This document shows positions 44,791-54,184 of a stretch of DNA of 64,000 nt, piece by piece. The stretch spans positions 1 through 64,000 of the forward strand of contig JAKVBI010000021.1 of NCBI GenBank assembly GCA_022447545.1, read 5' to 3'. A program made the position numbers and the translations under genes. The stretch comes from Myxococcota bacterium (lineage in GTDB: Bacteria > Myxococcota_A > UBA9160 > SMWR01). The notes under the pieces are model-generated. The model worked only from the letters and a program-made list of their open reading frames with translations, had not been told where the DNA came from and did no database searches. Position 1 is the first letter of the stretch. The number at the start of each line of letters is the position of its first letter.

Positions 44791-44946
44791 GGGGGCTCCC
44801 GGGGTGCCGAGTGGGCGATCGCGCCGCTGCGGCATTGAAGGATACACCGCCAATCAAACTGGAATCCGCCCTATTGAAACATTGCGGGTTGTATTGAAGG
44901 AGGGCGAAAGCGCGAGGAAGCGAACCCGCGAAGGGGTACGCTTCCT

Positions 44947-46122
44947 CTAGAAGTTGCGCGGTAGGCCGAGGCCGCGCTGGGCGATGATGTTCTTCTGAAT
45001 TTCGCTGGTCCCGCCGCCGATGGTGTCTACGACCGTGTAGCGGTAGGAACGCTCGAAGCGTCCCCCCACCGGCGCGTCGGGATCACCAGGCTTGAGCTGT
45101 CCGGCTGCCCCCATCAGGTCGAGGGCCCAGTTGGCCACACGTTGGCCCAGTTCGTTCATGTAAAGCTTGTAGCGAGAGGACTCGACCGTGGGTACCCGAT
45201 CCTGGAGGGCTTCGCTGATCACCCGGCGTTGTAGCATGCGAGCGACCTCGAGTTGAGTGACGGCCTGGGCGACGCGACGTCGAGTCTCGGGGTCCTTTCG
45301 CATGGGCTCGTCGTCGCGCTTTTTGTTACGCGCCCAGTCCACCAGGGCCGCGACTTTTTCCTCCAAAGGGCCCACGGGCATCATCGCAAAGCGCTCGAGG
45401 TCGAGAGCCTCACAGATGTACCGCCAGCCTTTGTTCACTTCGCCCACGACAAAGTCGTCACTGACGAAGACGTCGTCGAAGAAGACCTCGTTGGTTCGCT
45501 CGTCTCCGATCGTCCAGGTGGCATGAATGCTGAGGCCCGGATGGTCCATTTCCACGAGGAAGAGGGTGATACCGCCATGCTTTTCGTCGGGATCCGTACG
45601 TGCGCCCACCCAGTACCAGTCCGCGAAGTGTGCGGAGGTCGTCCAGATCTTGTGACCGTCGAGCTTCCAGCCCCCTTCCACTTTCTTGGCCTGTAGTTGC
45701 ATGGAAGCTGCATCCGAGCCGGATTGAGGCTCGCTGTAACCGATTGCGAACTCGATTTCCCCGCGGATGATGCGCGGTAGGAAGTACTCCTTCAACTTCG
45801 CATTGCCGTGGCGGATGATGGTCTTACCCACGATCCCGACTCCCTTGCCCGGTTGGGGGGCGCCGTGGCGCGAGAGCGCTTCGGTGAGCACGAAATCGTA
45901 GATCCCGGAGAGTTCGCCGCCTCCGTATTCCTTGGGCCACGACATCCCCAGCCATCCCCGCTCCGCCAATTTTCGCATGAAGGCGCGCTTGGGCAGTGTG
46001 TCCACGGTCTGAGACAGTTGTTCGGGGTGGGGATCCATCACCTCGGGAGATGCATTCTCCCGGAGAAAAGCCTCCACCTCGTGTTCGAAATCCTGTTCTT
46101 CCGGCTTCAGATCAAAATTCAC
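44947..46122 (-). CDS. Acyl-CoA dehydrogenase
   Basis: A 391-aa flavoprotein starting at GTG 46122, chosen because GGAG lies 5 nt upstream and the protein then begins NFDLKPEEQDFEHEVEAFL. IGYSEPQSGSDAASMQ and DGHKIWTTSAHFADW are FAD-binding regions, and TIGGGTSEIQKNIIAQRGLGLPR is the C-terminal signature. The usual catalytic Glu just before GGT is absent, as in the FadE26/ChsE-like group that acts on bulky steroid side-chain CoA esters. A long-chain or cyclic acyl-CoA is therefore a better guess than a short fatty acid. It lies 92 bases after an HSL-type esterase gene on the same strand. Confidence 0.92.
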   Translation of the reverse strand: MNFDLKPEEQDFEHEVEAFLRENASPEVMDPHPEQLSQTVDTLPKRAFMRKLAERGWLGMSWPKEYGGGELSGIYDFVLTEALSRHGAPQPGKGVGIVGKTIIRHGNAKLKEYFLPRIIRGEIEFAIGYSEPQSGSDAASMQLQAKKVEGGWKLDGHKIWTTSAHFADWYWVGARTDPDEKHGGITLFLVEMDHPGLSIHATWTIGDERTNEVFFDDVFVSDDFVVGEVNKGWRYICEALDLERFAMMPVGPLEEKVAALVDWARNKKRDDEPMRKDPETRRRVAQAVTQLEVARMLQRRVISEALQDRVPTVESSRYKLYMNELGQRVANWALDLMGAAGQLKPGDPDAPVGGRFERSYRYTVVDTIGGGTSEIQKNIIAQRGLGLPRNF

Positions 46123-46214
46123 GTCATCTCCGTCCAGCAACCCCACCAACCTAGGGGCTCATGGGCACGGCAGCAAATTCTGCTGCCGTTCGTTGGGGCC
46201 ACCCGCTCGTGGGT

Positions 46215-47120
46215 TCATTCGGGGGTCTCGCGGTTGAGCGCCGCGTGAAGGGCCTCACTGTATACACGCGCGGCCTGAAGTGCCGTGCGCGGGTCGAGGG
46301 GGTCGGCTCCGTGATAGGCGCCAGGTGAATTATAGAGCTCGACGTCCACGCCAGCCGCCATGAGTCTCATCGCGTACTCGATTCCCTCATCGCGTAGGGG
46401 GTCGAGCCCATTGGTCTGGATGAAGGCAGGTGGAAGCCCCTCGAGATTATCGGCCCGGGCCGGGGCCGCATAGGGCGATGTGTTGGACCGGTCGTAGCTC
46501 TCGCCCAGGTAGTGGAGCCACATCCCTTCGTTCCCTGCCTTGTTGAAGCCCGGTGCACTCTCGGCGCCATGGTGGGAGGGGGTCTTCAGGCGGTCGTCGA
46601 GTACGGGGATCATCAGGGCCTGGTACGCGATCCTGGGTCCCTTGCGGTCGCGTGCCATCAGGCACACGGCTGCGCTGAGGGCGCCGCCCGCACTTCCACC
46701 CGTTACCACCAGCTTTTCGAGATCGGCACCGAGTTCCTCCGCGTTCGCCGCGGTCCACAACAGCGCCGCATAACAATCCTCCGGGCCGGCGGGGAAGGGG
46801 TGCTCGGGCGCCAGCCGGTAGTCGACGGCCACCACCACGCAGTGATGGTTGAGCGACCAGTTGGCATCCATGCCTGCGAAGGTATCGGGGCTCATCAAAC
46901 AGAAGGCCCCCCCGTGGAGGCTCAGAAGAACGGGAATGCGACCGGTTCGGGCCTTGGGTCGATAGATGATCGTGCGCACATCCGGCTCGTTTGGAGGGCC
47001 GGGAATCATTCGCTCTTCGATGTCGAGAGCCTCGCGGTGGCGGTCGGTCAATTCCATGCCTGGAAAGGCTTCGATGGCTTGGCTGCGATCGATGGGGAGA
47101 AGTTCCTGGGCTCGTGACAT
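46215..47120 (-). CDS. Hormone-sensitive-lipase-family alpha/beta esterase
   Basis: A 301-aa enzyme with GGAGG 4 nt before the ATG. The HGGA oxyanion motif (69-72), YRLAPEHPFP, GGSAGG with nucleophile Ser143, GLDPLRDEG with Asp240 and GAYHGAD with His270 define the HSL (bacterial type IV) esterase family. There is no signal peptide. It probably hydrolyses a short-chain ester or lactone. It is upstream of the acyl-CoA dehydrogenase in the same direction, so ester cleavage followed by acyl-CoA oxidation is a plausible joint role. Confidence 0.94.
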   Translation of the reverse strand: MSRAQELLPIDRSQAIEAFPGMELTDRHREALDIEERMIPGPPNEPDVRTIIYRPKARTGRIPVLLSLHGGAFCLMSPDTFAGMDANWSLNHHCVVVAVDYRLAPEHPFPAGPEDCYAALLWTAANAEELGADLEKLVVTGGSAGGALSAAVCLMARDRKGPRIAYQALMIPVLDDRLKTPSHHGAESAPGFNKAGNEGMWLHYLGESYDRSNTSPYAAPARADNLEGLPPAFIQTNGLDPLRDEGIEYAMRLMAAGVDVELYNSPGAYHGADPLDPRTALQAARVYSEALHAALNRETPE

Positions 47121-47428
47121 GAGGCCTCCACTCAGTTCGCTGGCGCCTAGCCTACCTCAGCGTGGGTTCATCGGTGGGATGGATTCAAGTGGAGCAGGTC
47201 TCCACGGCATCCTCCCGTGCCCCTCTGAGACGAGGGCGAACCTCGTGGTAAGGTGAACGGGTTCGATTTGGTGGAACCCGTGGCGATGTTCGTCATCGGA
47301 ATCGGCCCGAGGCCAAAGGATCGAGCTGGGCGGGCGTACGAAGCGCACCCGAGTTTCGGGGTTGTGTCTCAAGAGGTCCGATTCCGACCTGTATGCACGG
47401 GCTGCTATGACACTGGAGGAGTCGAAAG
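47121..47428. other. Divergent intergenic region between esterase and SDR genes
   Basis: This 308-base gap should hold both promoters. No gene, RNA, clear -10/-35 pair or strong inverted repeat was seen. Overlapping short frames have no coding features. Confidence 0.45.
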
Positions 47429-48238
47429 ATGGCTGGCAATGGCGATTTCGCGGCGAAGTATGGTCCCTGGGCGTTCGTGGCCGGTGCATCCGAAGGGATG
47501 GGGGAGGCCTATGCCAGGGAGGCGGCGAGTCGCGGGCTCCATGTGGTGCTGGCCGCTCGGAGGGAAGAACGACTCGACCGCGTGGCCCGAGCAATCCGCT
47601 CGGATTTCGGGGTGGAGACTCGGCCGCTGGTCCTGGATCTTGCCGCTGAAGATCTGCTCGAGCAGGTGAGGGGAGCGACGCAGGACCTCGAGATGGGTCT
47701 GCTCGTCTACAACGCGGCTTCCGTTTCGGTGGGGCGCTTTCTCGATCGGGAGTTGGCGGACCACATTCGGTCGATTGACGTCAACTGTCGTGGTCCGGTG
47801 GTCCTATCCCATCATTTCGGGGGGTTGATGGCGAAACGCGGGCGTGGAGGAATTGTTGTGATGACCTCCGGCGCGGCATTTTCGGGTTGTGGCTTCCTCG
47901 CCTCCTACAGCGCGTCGAAGGCATTCGATCTGAACCTCGGCGAATCGCTGTGGGCTGAATTGAAGCCCCGGGGCGTGGATGTTCTGGCTTTGATCGGAGG
48001 TGCGACCAACACACCCCATACGCTTTCCACGGGAATCGATTTTGCCGCACTCGGAGCGCCGGTCATGGAAGCCGAAGACGTGGTTCGAGAAGCCTTCGAT
48101 CAACTCGGTGAAGAGCCCAACTGGATCCCTGGAGAACACAACCGCCAATCCATGGGTCAACTCCAGGCTGCACCGCGCCGGTTGGTGATCGAGGGTATGA
48201 CTGGAACCAACCAGAAGCTCTACGCATTCGAGGACTAG
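47429..48238 (+). CDS. Short-chain dehydrogenase/reductase
   Basis: A 269-aa SDR with GGAGG 9 nt before the ATG. The cofactor motif GASEGMG (19-25), YNAA (94-97), Ser147, Tyr160 and Lys164 (YSASK) are present. AARREERL after beta-2 suggests NADP preference. The C-terminal third carries APRRLVIEGMTG, unlike the other two SDRs in the window. It converges with the TPM-domain gene after 19 bases. The substrate is unknown. Confidence 0.92.
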   Translation: MAGNGDFAAKYGPWAFVAGASEGMGEAYAREAASRGLHVVLAARREERLDRVARAIRSDFGVETRPLVLDLAAEDLLEQVRGATQDLEMGLLVYNAASVSVGRFLDRELADHIRSIDVNCRGPVVLSHHFGGLMAKRGRGGIVVMTSGAAFSGCGFLASYSASKAFDLNLGESLWAELKPRGVDVLALIGGATNTPHTLSTGIDFAALGAPVMEAEDVVREAFDQLGEEPNWIPGEHNRQSMGQLQAAPRRLVIEGMTGTNQKLYAFED

Positions 48239-48257
48239 ATTGGCGTTCGCGGAGCGG

Positions 48258-48914
48258 TCATTCCTTGATCACAAGGGTGTCATGGAGTTCGTTGACGTCG
48301 CCTTCGACGATAGGGAATTCGCGGGCAAGGATTTCCCCGCACCGCTCGATCGCCGAGGCGAGACCCAGGCCGACGTGGCCGTCCTTGATGCCCTGCACCA
48401 TGAGGTTCACCACCTCCTGCCACGTGTCATCGGGTACGCGTTCGTCGATGGCCTCATCGGCAAGAACTACAGCGCGATGCTCCATGAGCGAAACGAAGAG
48501 TAGGACACCCGTGGCGTCTCGGGTGTTGTGGATCGAGCTTTCGTAGAACTCGACTTGAGCACGCATCTCGACCTGTTGGCTCTGGTCATCACGGGGAGTC
48601 AGTAGCCGCTGCAGGGTTTCGGTTTGGGACAGACCCGCTGTGGCGACGAGGAGCACCAGTGTATCTACCAGATACCATGCCCAGTGATCGCCGAAAACTT
48701 CGGTCTGCCAGCTGGGTCCGTCGAAGACCATGAAGAGTGTGATCAAGAGGCTCAGGACGATCACTGGAATGTGGCCGATCGTCGACGAACGTCTGACGAT
48801 CATGGGGACGATTTCTCCGGACGTCTCGCGTTCCGCGGCCTTCACGGCCTCCTCGACCACGTGAATCCGTTCCGGTCGGAGAACCCTCCTCGCCCATTCG
48901 GGTACGTCGGTCAT
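48258..48914 (-). CDS. TPM-domain membrane protein
   Basis: A 218-aa protein, third in the LemA/TPM operon. The ATG at 48914 lies one base after the upstream stop, with GGGAGG 7 nt before it. ETSGEIVPMIVRRS opens a TPM_phosphatase-type domain interrupted by two TM helices (about 49-95), and the domain resumes with TRDATGVLLFVSLMEHRAVVLADEAID. Such proteins accompany LemA and YgcG-like proteins. They are linked to membrane or envelope processes of uncertain mechanism. Confidence 0.88.
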   Translation of the reverse strand: MTDVPEWARRVLRPERIHVVEEAVKAAERETSGEIVPMIVRRSSTIGHIPVIVLSLLITLFMVFDGPSWQTEVFGDHWAWYLVDTLVLLVATAGLSQTETLQRLLTPRDDQSQQVEMRAQVEFYESSIHNTRDATGVLLFVSLMEHRAVVLADEAIDERVPDDTWQEVVNLMVQGIKDGHVGLGLASAIERCGEILAREFPIVEGDVNELHDTLVIKE

Positions 48915-48915
48915 G

Positions 48916-49695
48916 TCACCACCCTCCCGAGGCGCCGCCGCCACTGAAGCCGCCTCCGCCTCCGCCGAAGCCGCCCCCGCCGAAGCCGCCTCCACCAAAC
49001 CCACCTCCGCCGAAGCCACCGCCCACGTAGGAGCGGCGACCAATGCCTCCCAGGAGCAGTCCGGTCAACAGCCCTCCGCGGGTCCAGCGTCCTCCGAAGA
49101 GCAGCAGCCCAAAGAAGAGCAGCGGAATGAGTGATCCCGCACTGCGGCTCCTTCTATGTCGGATTCGCTCGCCCTGGTTGGCATCTCCGATGAACAGACT
49201 CCGCACGTCGAGTTCGGGATTTGTCTTCTGAGCGATTTGAAAGACTCCCAGGAGAACGCCCTCATCGATGTCACCCGATCGGAACAGCGGGGTCATGGAT
49301 TCAGCGATGATGCGTTTTGCGTGCGCGTCGGTCAGGTTGCCCTCGAGACCCTGGCCGACCTCGATTCGAATCTTGCGGTCGTCGCGGGAGATCATTAGCA
49401 GAATGCCGTTGTCCTCTTCGGCACCTCCCAATTTCCATTGGTCGGTGACGCGAATGCTCGCCTGTTCGATGCTGAGCCCTTCAAGGCTGGGCACTGTGAG
49501 GACGGCGATATGCGCACCGCCGCTCGAAGCGCGAAGTTTTGCGATGGCCGACGAGATCTGCCGTTCGGCCGCGGCCGACAACATGTTGCCCTCGTCGATC
49601 ACGTGTCCGGTCAAACGAGGGACTTCGAAGGCATGCAGGGGAAGTGCGGTCACCAACCCCAGGACCAGGACGCAAAGAAGGGTGGCTCGGCTCAC
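48916..49695 (-). CDS. TPM-domain (YgcG-like) exported protein with glycine-rich tail
   Basis: About 259 aa from a GTG at 49695, one base after the LemA stop. An ATG 16 codons upstream sits directly on a GGAGG and is therefore unlikely. A signal peptide (TLLCVLVLGLVTALPLHA) precedes the TPM domain (VIDEGNMLSAAAERQI, VLTVPSLEGLSIEQASIRV, GNLTDAHAKRIIAESM). A TM helix (SLIPLLFFGLLLFGG) follows, then a tail of GGGFGGGG-type repeats, about 45 residues. This is the standard LemA partner layout. The acidic DNGILL and RIEVGQGLEG are conserved. Confidence 0.88.
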   Translation of the reverse strand: MSRATLLCVLVLGLVTALPLHAFEVPRLTGHVIDEGNMLSAAAERQISSAIAKLRASSGGAHIAVLTVPSLEGLSIEQASIRVTDQWKLGGAEEDNGILLMISRDDRKIRIEVGQGLEGNLTDAHAKRIIAESMTPLFRSGDIDEGVLLGVFQIAQKTNPELDVRSLFIGDANQGERIRHRRSRSAGSLIPLLFFGLLLFGGRWTRGGLLTGLLLGGIGRRSYVGGGFGGGGFGGGGFGGGGFGGGGGGFSGGGASGGW

Positions 49696-49696
49696 G

Positions 49697-50290
49697 CTAG
49701 AAGGCCACGTCTGGCGCCTGCTCGACGCGCTCGAGTTCGACATCCTCCAGAGTCCATTGGGGCATCTTCTCGTGGCCGTAGAACAGGCTGTTGGTCAGGC
49801 TCGAAGGAGGCACGGTGACCAGGTCGTTGAACCCTCGAATGGACTCGATGTGGCGATTGCGGGCCACCGTAATCCGATTTTCGGTTCCTTCCAGCTGGGC
49901 CTGGAGTTCTCGGAAGTTTCGATCGGCTTTCAGATCCGGGTAGCGCTCCGAAACGACCATCAACCGCCCCAGTGCCTGTGACAGGCCGCCCTGAGCTGCT
50001 TGGAATTGCTGGATCTGCTGGGCGTCGAGTCTCGCCGGGTCGATGGTCATGCTCGTTGCGCGGGCGCGAGCGGAGATCACGGCCTCGAGGGTTTCCTTTT
50101 CGTGGGCCGCATAGCCCTTGACGGTGTTCACCAGATTGGGGATCAGGTCCGCTCGTCTCTTGTACTGATTGGTGACCTCAGCGAGCGACGCCTCGACGTT
50201 GTTCAATGCCTGGGGAATGGACTGGATTCCACAGCCGAGGGTCGCGGCTGCGAGCAGTACCAGAGATGCAGAACGGAAGAATCGGAGCAT
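49697..50290 (-). CDS. LemA-family lipoprotein
   Basis: A 197-aa protein with GGGGGAG before the ATG. A signal sequence ends at lipobox LGC (Cys20). YKRRADLIPNLVNTVKGYAAHEKETLEAV and ISARARA are the helical LemA signatures, and RYPDLKADRNFRELQAQLEGTENRI is the second. NRHIESIRGFNDLV precedes the short C-terminus. LemA proteins are helical and attached to the cell surface or inner membrane. It is first in a three-gene unit with two TPM-domain genes, the usual arrangement. Confidence 0.94.
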   Translation of the reverse strand: MLRFFRSASLVLLAAATLGCGIQSIPQALNNVEASLAEVTNQYKRRADLIPNLVNTVKGYAAHEKETLEAVISARARATSMTIDPARLDAQQIQQFQAAQGGLSQALGRLMVVSERYPDLKADRNFRELQAQLEGTENRITVARNRHIESIRGFNDLVTVPPSSLTNSLFYGHEKMPQWTLEDVELERVEQAPDVAF

Positions 50291-50561
50291 TTGAACTCCC
50301 CCAATGTATTTTCCGGGTTCGTGGATACGTGACCCCGCCGCTCACGAGCAACGAGTCCGGGGTCGGCGACCGAGCCCTCTTCCTCGGTCTCCCGATTCGA
50401 CCGAGGGACGGTTCTCCTGTTCACGGTCGAATCCGTCGATTCTCGGCTAGGCGGGTGCCTTTGACGATGATCGGGATGAAGGATTCCACAAACCCGTCCC
50501 GAGTTCACCCCGTTTCTCCGGACCGCCCGAGCTCCACAGATCCGGGGTGGCTGATGTGGGG

Positions 50562-52268
50562 TCAACGGGACATCAGCACCTTGATGCGAAACTCTGGCGG
50601 CGGACCGAGGGTTCCCTCAGCGGCTTCTTTCCTCTGTCGCTGTCGTTCTCGCTGCCGATCGATGTTTTGGCGGATGCGCTTCCGCTGGTTCATGGCTCCA
50701 GCTCGTTTTGAATTCCGAGGGCTCGGCTCGGCTCCCGTGTAGTACGAAATGATGTCCGTCTTACCGTCTGCGTTCAAATCCACGAGGTCGGAGATAAGCA
50801 CGGATTCGTGGTTGACGACGTGATCCGGTGAATTCGAATAGCGGCTTTCGGAATTGCCCCAATAGATGCGCAGGGTGTCATTTCCGCTGTCGGAGGCGAG
50901 GTCCTTGTATCCATCGCCATTGAAGTCTCCGCGCATCGTCAACAGTGGGTCGAAATCGCCCTCGATTCCGGAGTTGTCGTCGAAGATCATTCCCACCAGG
51001 TCCAGGTGATAGTCGAGGGCTACGCGGCGATCGACTTTGGCGAACGTCTTGCCGTCGTCTTGGCTGTAGCGCCCGTTTTCGTCCATGAGGAAGAGTCTCA
51101 GTTGAACTCGAAGCGTGTTCTGTATCACGGCCTTCAGCGCCTGAGAGGTAGCGATGTGAAAGAAGGGAATCACGAGATCCATGCTCCCATCGCCGTCGAG
51201 ATCCTCGATTTCGAAATTTGGAAAGAAGCTCTCGGACCGCACGATCTGATCGGCTCGATCCGGGTATCGAAGCCCGGGCCTCGCGAAGAAGAGGTGCCGA
51301 TCCATTCGTGTTCGCTCGTCTGAACTCCCCCACTTGAGGATGATCAGATCTGCCGGTCCATCACCGTTGAGGTCGGCAAAGGCCAGGGCTTCCCCCGCGA
51401 AGTCTGTTTCCTTCTCGGTTTCCGAGAGGATCGATCGCTCGATGAGATGGGTGGGTAGGGAATCGAAAGCACCATCCCTTTCCTGGAGGAAGATCCGCAA
51501 TTGGGTGCCTGTCACCGTCACTACGTCCGGTTTTGCATCGCCATCGAAGTCTTCGATAAAGACCGCTGGGGCGGTGGTTTCCGTCGTGACTCGGCGCATG
51601 TGAGCACGGTGCAGAGAGTTTCCGAGATCGTTTCCGGGCGAAGCGTCCAATTCGTAGTGGACCTGGGCGGGGCTGGCCAGGAGTTGTGCGGGACCGAGCA
51701 TGGACTCACCGTCCTGGGGCCGGTGAATCGCCGGTCCCTCGGCGCGTGGAAGGATGGCTTCGCTCCGGCCGTCGCCGTCGAGATCGAACAGCAACCTCAG
51801 GGTGATGGGCGGGCCGCCGTCGGTTCCACTCAGTAGGCTGCGAGCCTCCGCATGAGGCCGAGGGTCGGTGAAACGCTTTCCGTCGAAAGATGCGAGGCTC
51901 GCGCCAGATTCCGTGATCAAGAGCATCTCCGCCCCGGGTTGACCATCGATCTCGCCGATGTCCAGGGCCCGAACGTCTTCCGAGAGGTTGAATTCGGTGC
52001 AGACCGAAAAATGCGGCGCGGGTTCCTGGAAGCAGGTCCGCAACGCGTAGTTTTTTCGGTCGCCCAGGGAAGAGAACACCCAGGAGAGGTCGAGTTTTCC
52101 GTCTCCATCAACATCGGCGATGCGTCGTGGGCCGCCGCGGTCTGGGAAGCTTCGCTCCACCAGGTCGAAGATGTCCGTTGCGCTCGTTTCTGCAGTGATT
52201 GGGCTGGAATTCGCGAGAAGAACCCCTCCACCCATGAGCAAAGCCATGGAAAGGATTCGCTGCTTCAA
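50562..52268 (-). CDS. Exported FG-GAP/VCBS-repeat beta-propeller protein
   Basis: A 568-aa protein. A TTG at 52268 is chosen because it yields a good signal peptide (MKQRILSMALLMGGGVLLANSSPITA) and overlaps the permease stop as TTGA; an ATG 7 codons later is possible. At least seven calcium-loop repeats are visible: DVDGDGKLD, DLDGDGRSE, DFDGDAKPD, DLNGDGPAD, DLDGDGSMD, DFNGDGYKD and DLNADGKTD. The C-terminus is Arg/Gln-rich (RIRQNIDRQRERQRQRKEA). It is the third gene of an ABC-transporter operon. A substrate-binding or cell-surface function is possible, and nothing enzymatic is seen. Confidence 0.88.
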   Translation of the reverse strand: MKQRILSMALLMGGGVLLANSSPITAETSATDIFDLVERSFPDRGGPRRIADVDGDGKLDLSWVFSSLGDRKNYALRTCFQEPAPHFSVCTEFNLSEDVRALDIGEIDGQPGAEMLLITESGASLASFDGKRFTDPRPHAEARSLLSGTDGGPPITLRLLFDLDGDGRSEAILPRAEGPAIHRPQDGESMLGPAQLLASPAQVHYELDASPGNDLGNSLHRAHMRRVTTETTAPAVFIEDFDGDAKPDVVTVTGTQLRIFLQERDGAFDSLPTHLIERSILSETEKETDFAGEALAFADLNGDGPADLIILKWGSSDERTRMDRHLFFARPGLRYPDRADQIVRSESFFPNFEIEDLDGDGSMDLVIPFFHIATSQALKAVIQNTLRVQLRLFLMDENGRYSQDDGKTFAKVDRRVALDYHLDLVGMIFDDNSGIEGDFDPLLTMRGDFNGDGYKDLASDSGNDTLRIYWGNSESRYSNSPDHVVNHESVLISDLVDLNADGKTDIISYYTGAEPSPRNSKRAGAMNQRKRIRQNIDRQRERQRQRKEAAEGTLGPPPEFRIKVLMSR

Positions 52269-53134
52269 AGCGTGTAGTCCCGCTTTCGGACGCCCATTGC
52301 TGCGATCGCGAAAAAAACCAGTCCGAAGGTGACACTGGCGGCGCACATCCTTCGGATGTCCGGCCCCCACCAGTCTTGGATTGCGATTCCGGTGGGCAGG
52401 TCATCCAAGATGTACATGGGAACGAAGATTTGAGTGGGGAAGGCCAGGATCGAATATGGCAGGTGGATTGGCGTTTGACCCCAGTCGAAGCTGACTCCGA
52501 GGTCCGCCGGGATGACCGACAGAGCACCAAATACAGTGTAGAAGATGAACCCGATGACGATGGATCCCCCCATCGTGCTCGAGAAACTCGAAATTGCGAT
52601 GGCCATGGAAGCCGTGGCTCCCATTGCGAGCGCTAAGAAACAAGTGGCGACAGCGATGTGATGGAAGACCGTTCCCGCTTCGAAGATCACGTAGTCGTTT
52701 TCGGTGAGATCTCCGAGGCCGTAATAGATCCAGGCCGCGCCCAGGGAAGTGCCCCAGAGAAGCGCGAGGGTCGCTGCGATCATGATCGCAGCCGTCACGT
52801 ACTTCGAGAGCAGGAGTTCCAATCGCGTGACGGGACGGGTGAGGACGTATTTGACTGTCGAATGAGCGACATCGATTGAGAAGAGGATGCAAATCATCAC
52901 ATAGAGAATGGATGAAGAGAAGTCCAGACCACGAACCATCAGGCTGAAGGCGAAACCGTAGCCGGAAGCGGAGGTGACCTTGAACGACTGTTCGGCGAAA
53001 TGGGTCAGGATTGCTCCGAAGACCAGGAACAGGCTGATGGCGGCGTAACCCGCGACAACGATCCAATAGCATGAGAGTTTCGTGAGATCCGCACGAACGA
53101 GCCTTCCGATGGTTGCCAGGGAGTCAGCCGACAT
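52265..53134 (-). CDS. ABC-2 type transporter permease
   Basis: A 289-aa inner-membrane protein with about six TM helices. LVRADLTKLSCYWIVVAGYAAISLFLVFG gives an amphipathic start plus first helix, and RPVTRLELLLSKYVTAAIMIAATLALLWG is the conserved coupling region. VRKRDYTL at the end is the usual ABC-2 C-terminal RRD-type motif. It overlaps the ATPase gene by 11 bases and shares TTGA with the next gene. Together with the ATPase it probably exports an unknown substrate or acts in membrane maintenance. Confidence 0.9.
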   Translation of the reverse strand: MSADSLATIGRLVRADLTKLSCYWIVVAGYAAISLFLVFGAILTHFAEQSFKVTSASGYGFAFSLMVRGLDFSSSILYVMICILFSIDVAHSTVKYVLTRPVTRLELLLSKYVTAAIMIAATLALLWGTSLGAAWIYYGLGDLTENDYVIFEAGTVFHHIAVATCFLALAMGATASMAIAISSFSSTMGGSIVIGFIFYTVFGALSVIPADLGVSFDWGQTPIHLPYSILAFPTQIFVPMYILDDLPTGIAIQDWWGPDIRRMCAASVTFGLVFFAIAAMGVRKRDYTL

Positions 53135-54056
53135 CCGACGATTCTCCGGTGAACTCGACGAAGGCTTCCTCGAGACTGCGGCGGCGTGGTACCAGGCTGG
53201 AGACTTGGATTCCCTCCTCGACCAGGACTCGGTTCAGGGCGGAAAGATCCAGATCGGCACGGGAGAATTGGAGCCATCCGCGCTGCTGTTCAGAGGCATC
53301 TATACCGAAACGTTCGCGCAGGCACTTCACTGCCTCCTGCCCCTGATCTTCTCGGACGCCGACTTCGACACGCGCAGTGTCGTGGCCGATCACGGAATCG
53401 AGGGTGCCCTCGGTGAGGATCTTACCTCGAGATAGAATGGCGACGCGATCGCAGATGAGTTCCATCTCGGCGAGAAGATGACTCGACAGCAGTACGGTCG
53501 TTTCTTCTTCTGAACGTATACGCCGGATGAGATCACGGATCTCACGTGTGCCCTGGGGGTCGAGCCCATTGGTAGGCTCATCGAGGATCAGCAAGCGGGG
53601 GCGTTCGAGCAGGGCAAGGGCGATGCCGAGGCGTTGCCGCATGCCCTGGGAAAAGCTGGAAACACGTTGATCTTTGCGGCCCGAGAGCCCGACCCACTCG
53701 AGCACCTCGTGGATGCGCTCTTCGGAGACGCCTCCAGAAATCCCGCCGAACAGGCGCAGATTGCGATGAGCCGACAAGAATGGATAAAAGGCGGGTCCCT
53801 CGACCATGGCTCCCATCTGACGAATGGCGCGCTTGAAATCGCGCCGGATGTCCGTACCGAAAATTTCGATCCGGCCACGGCTCGGGGTGACGAGGCCCAG
53901 CAACATGCGGATCGTCGTGGTCTTACCCGCTCCGTTGGGGCCGATGAATCCGAAGAGGGTTCCCGGTTCGACGTGAAGGCTCACGTCGTCCACCGCCACG
54001 AAGGTGCCGAAGCACTTCGACAGTCCTTCGGCCTCGATTGCCGGGGGTCCGCCCAT
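53124..54056 (-). CDS. ABC transporter ATP-binding protein
   Basis: A 310-aa ATPase of the ABC-2 exporter class. Walker A is GPNGAGKT (39-46), the Q-loop region MGAMVEGPAFYPFLSA, the signature FSQGM (135-139) instead of LSGGQ, Walker B LLILDEPTNGLD (155-166), and the switch His in LLSSHLL. The C-terminal DUF4162-like domain is present. There is no Shine-Dalgarno; TACCTT lies 9 nt before the ATG. It heads the unit with the permease and FG-GAP genes. Confidence 0.95.
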   Translation of the reverse strand: MGGPPAIEAEGLSKCFGTFVAVDDVSLHVEPGTLFGFIGPNGAGKTTTIRMLLGLVTPSRGRIEIFGTDIRRDFKRAIRQMGAMVEGPAFYPFLSAHRNLRLFGGISGGVSEERIHEVLEWVGLSGRKDQRVSSFSQGMRQRLGIALALLERPRLLILDEPTNGLDPQGTREIRDLIRRIRSEEETTVLLSSHLLAEMELICDRVAILSRGKILTEGTLDSVIGHDTARVEVGVREDQGQEAVKCLRERFGIDASEQQRGWLQFSRADLDLSALNRVLVEEGIQVSSLVPRRRSLEEAFVEFTGESSDVG

Positions 54057-54065
54057 GGTCGGGGA

Positions 54066-54071
54066 AAGGTA
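54066..54071 (-). promoter_or_regulatory. -10-like TACCTT, 9 nt before the ABC ATPase ATG
   Basis: On the minus strand TACCTT is followed by nine nucleotides and the ATG, with no ribosome site. It is a weaker member of the TAnnnT class. Confidence 0.35.
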
Positions 54072-54184
54072 GCTCAGTGCAGGAGGAAGCCTTGCCGTGG
54101 AATTTTGGACCGGCTTTTCCCCTCAAATTTCTGGGCGTTACACCTGGATCTGGCCACCCTGGAGGCGGGCGCGCGTCCGACGTT

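Noticed and set aside
48925-49040. Short tandem repeat in DNA
   Set aside because: It encodes the Gly/Phe tail of the YgcG-like protein, which is common in that family, so it is not a separate repeat element.
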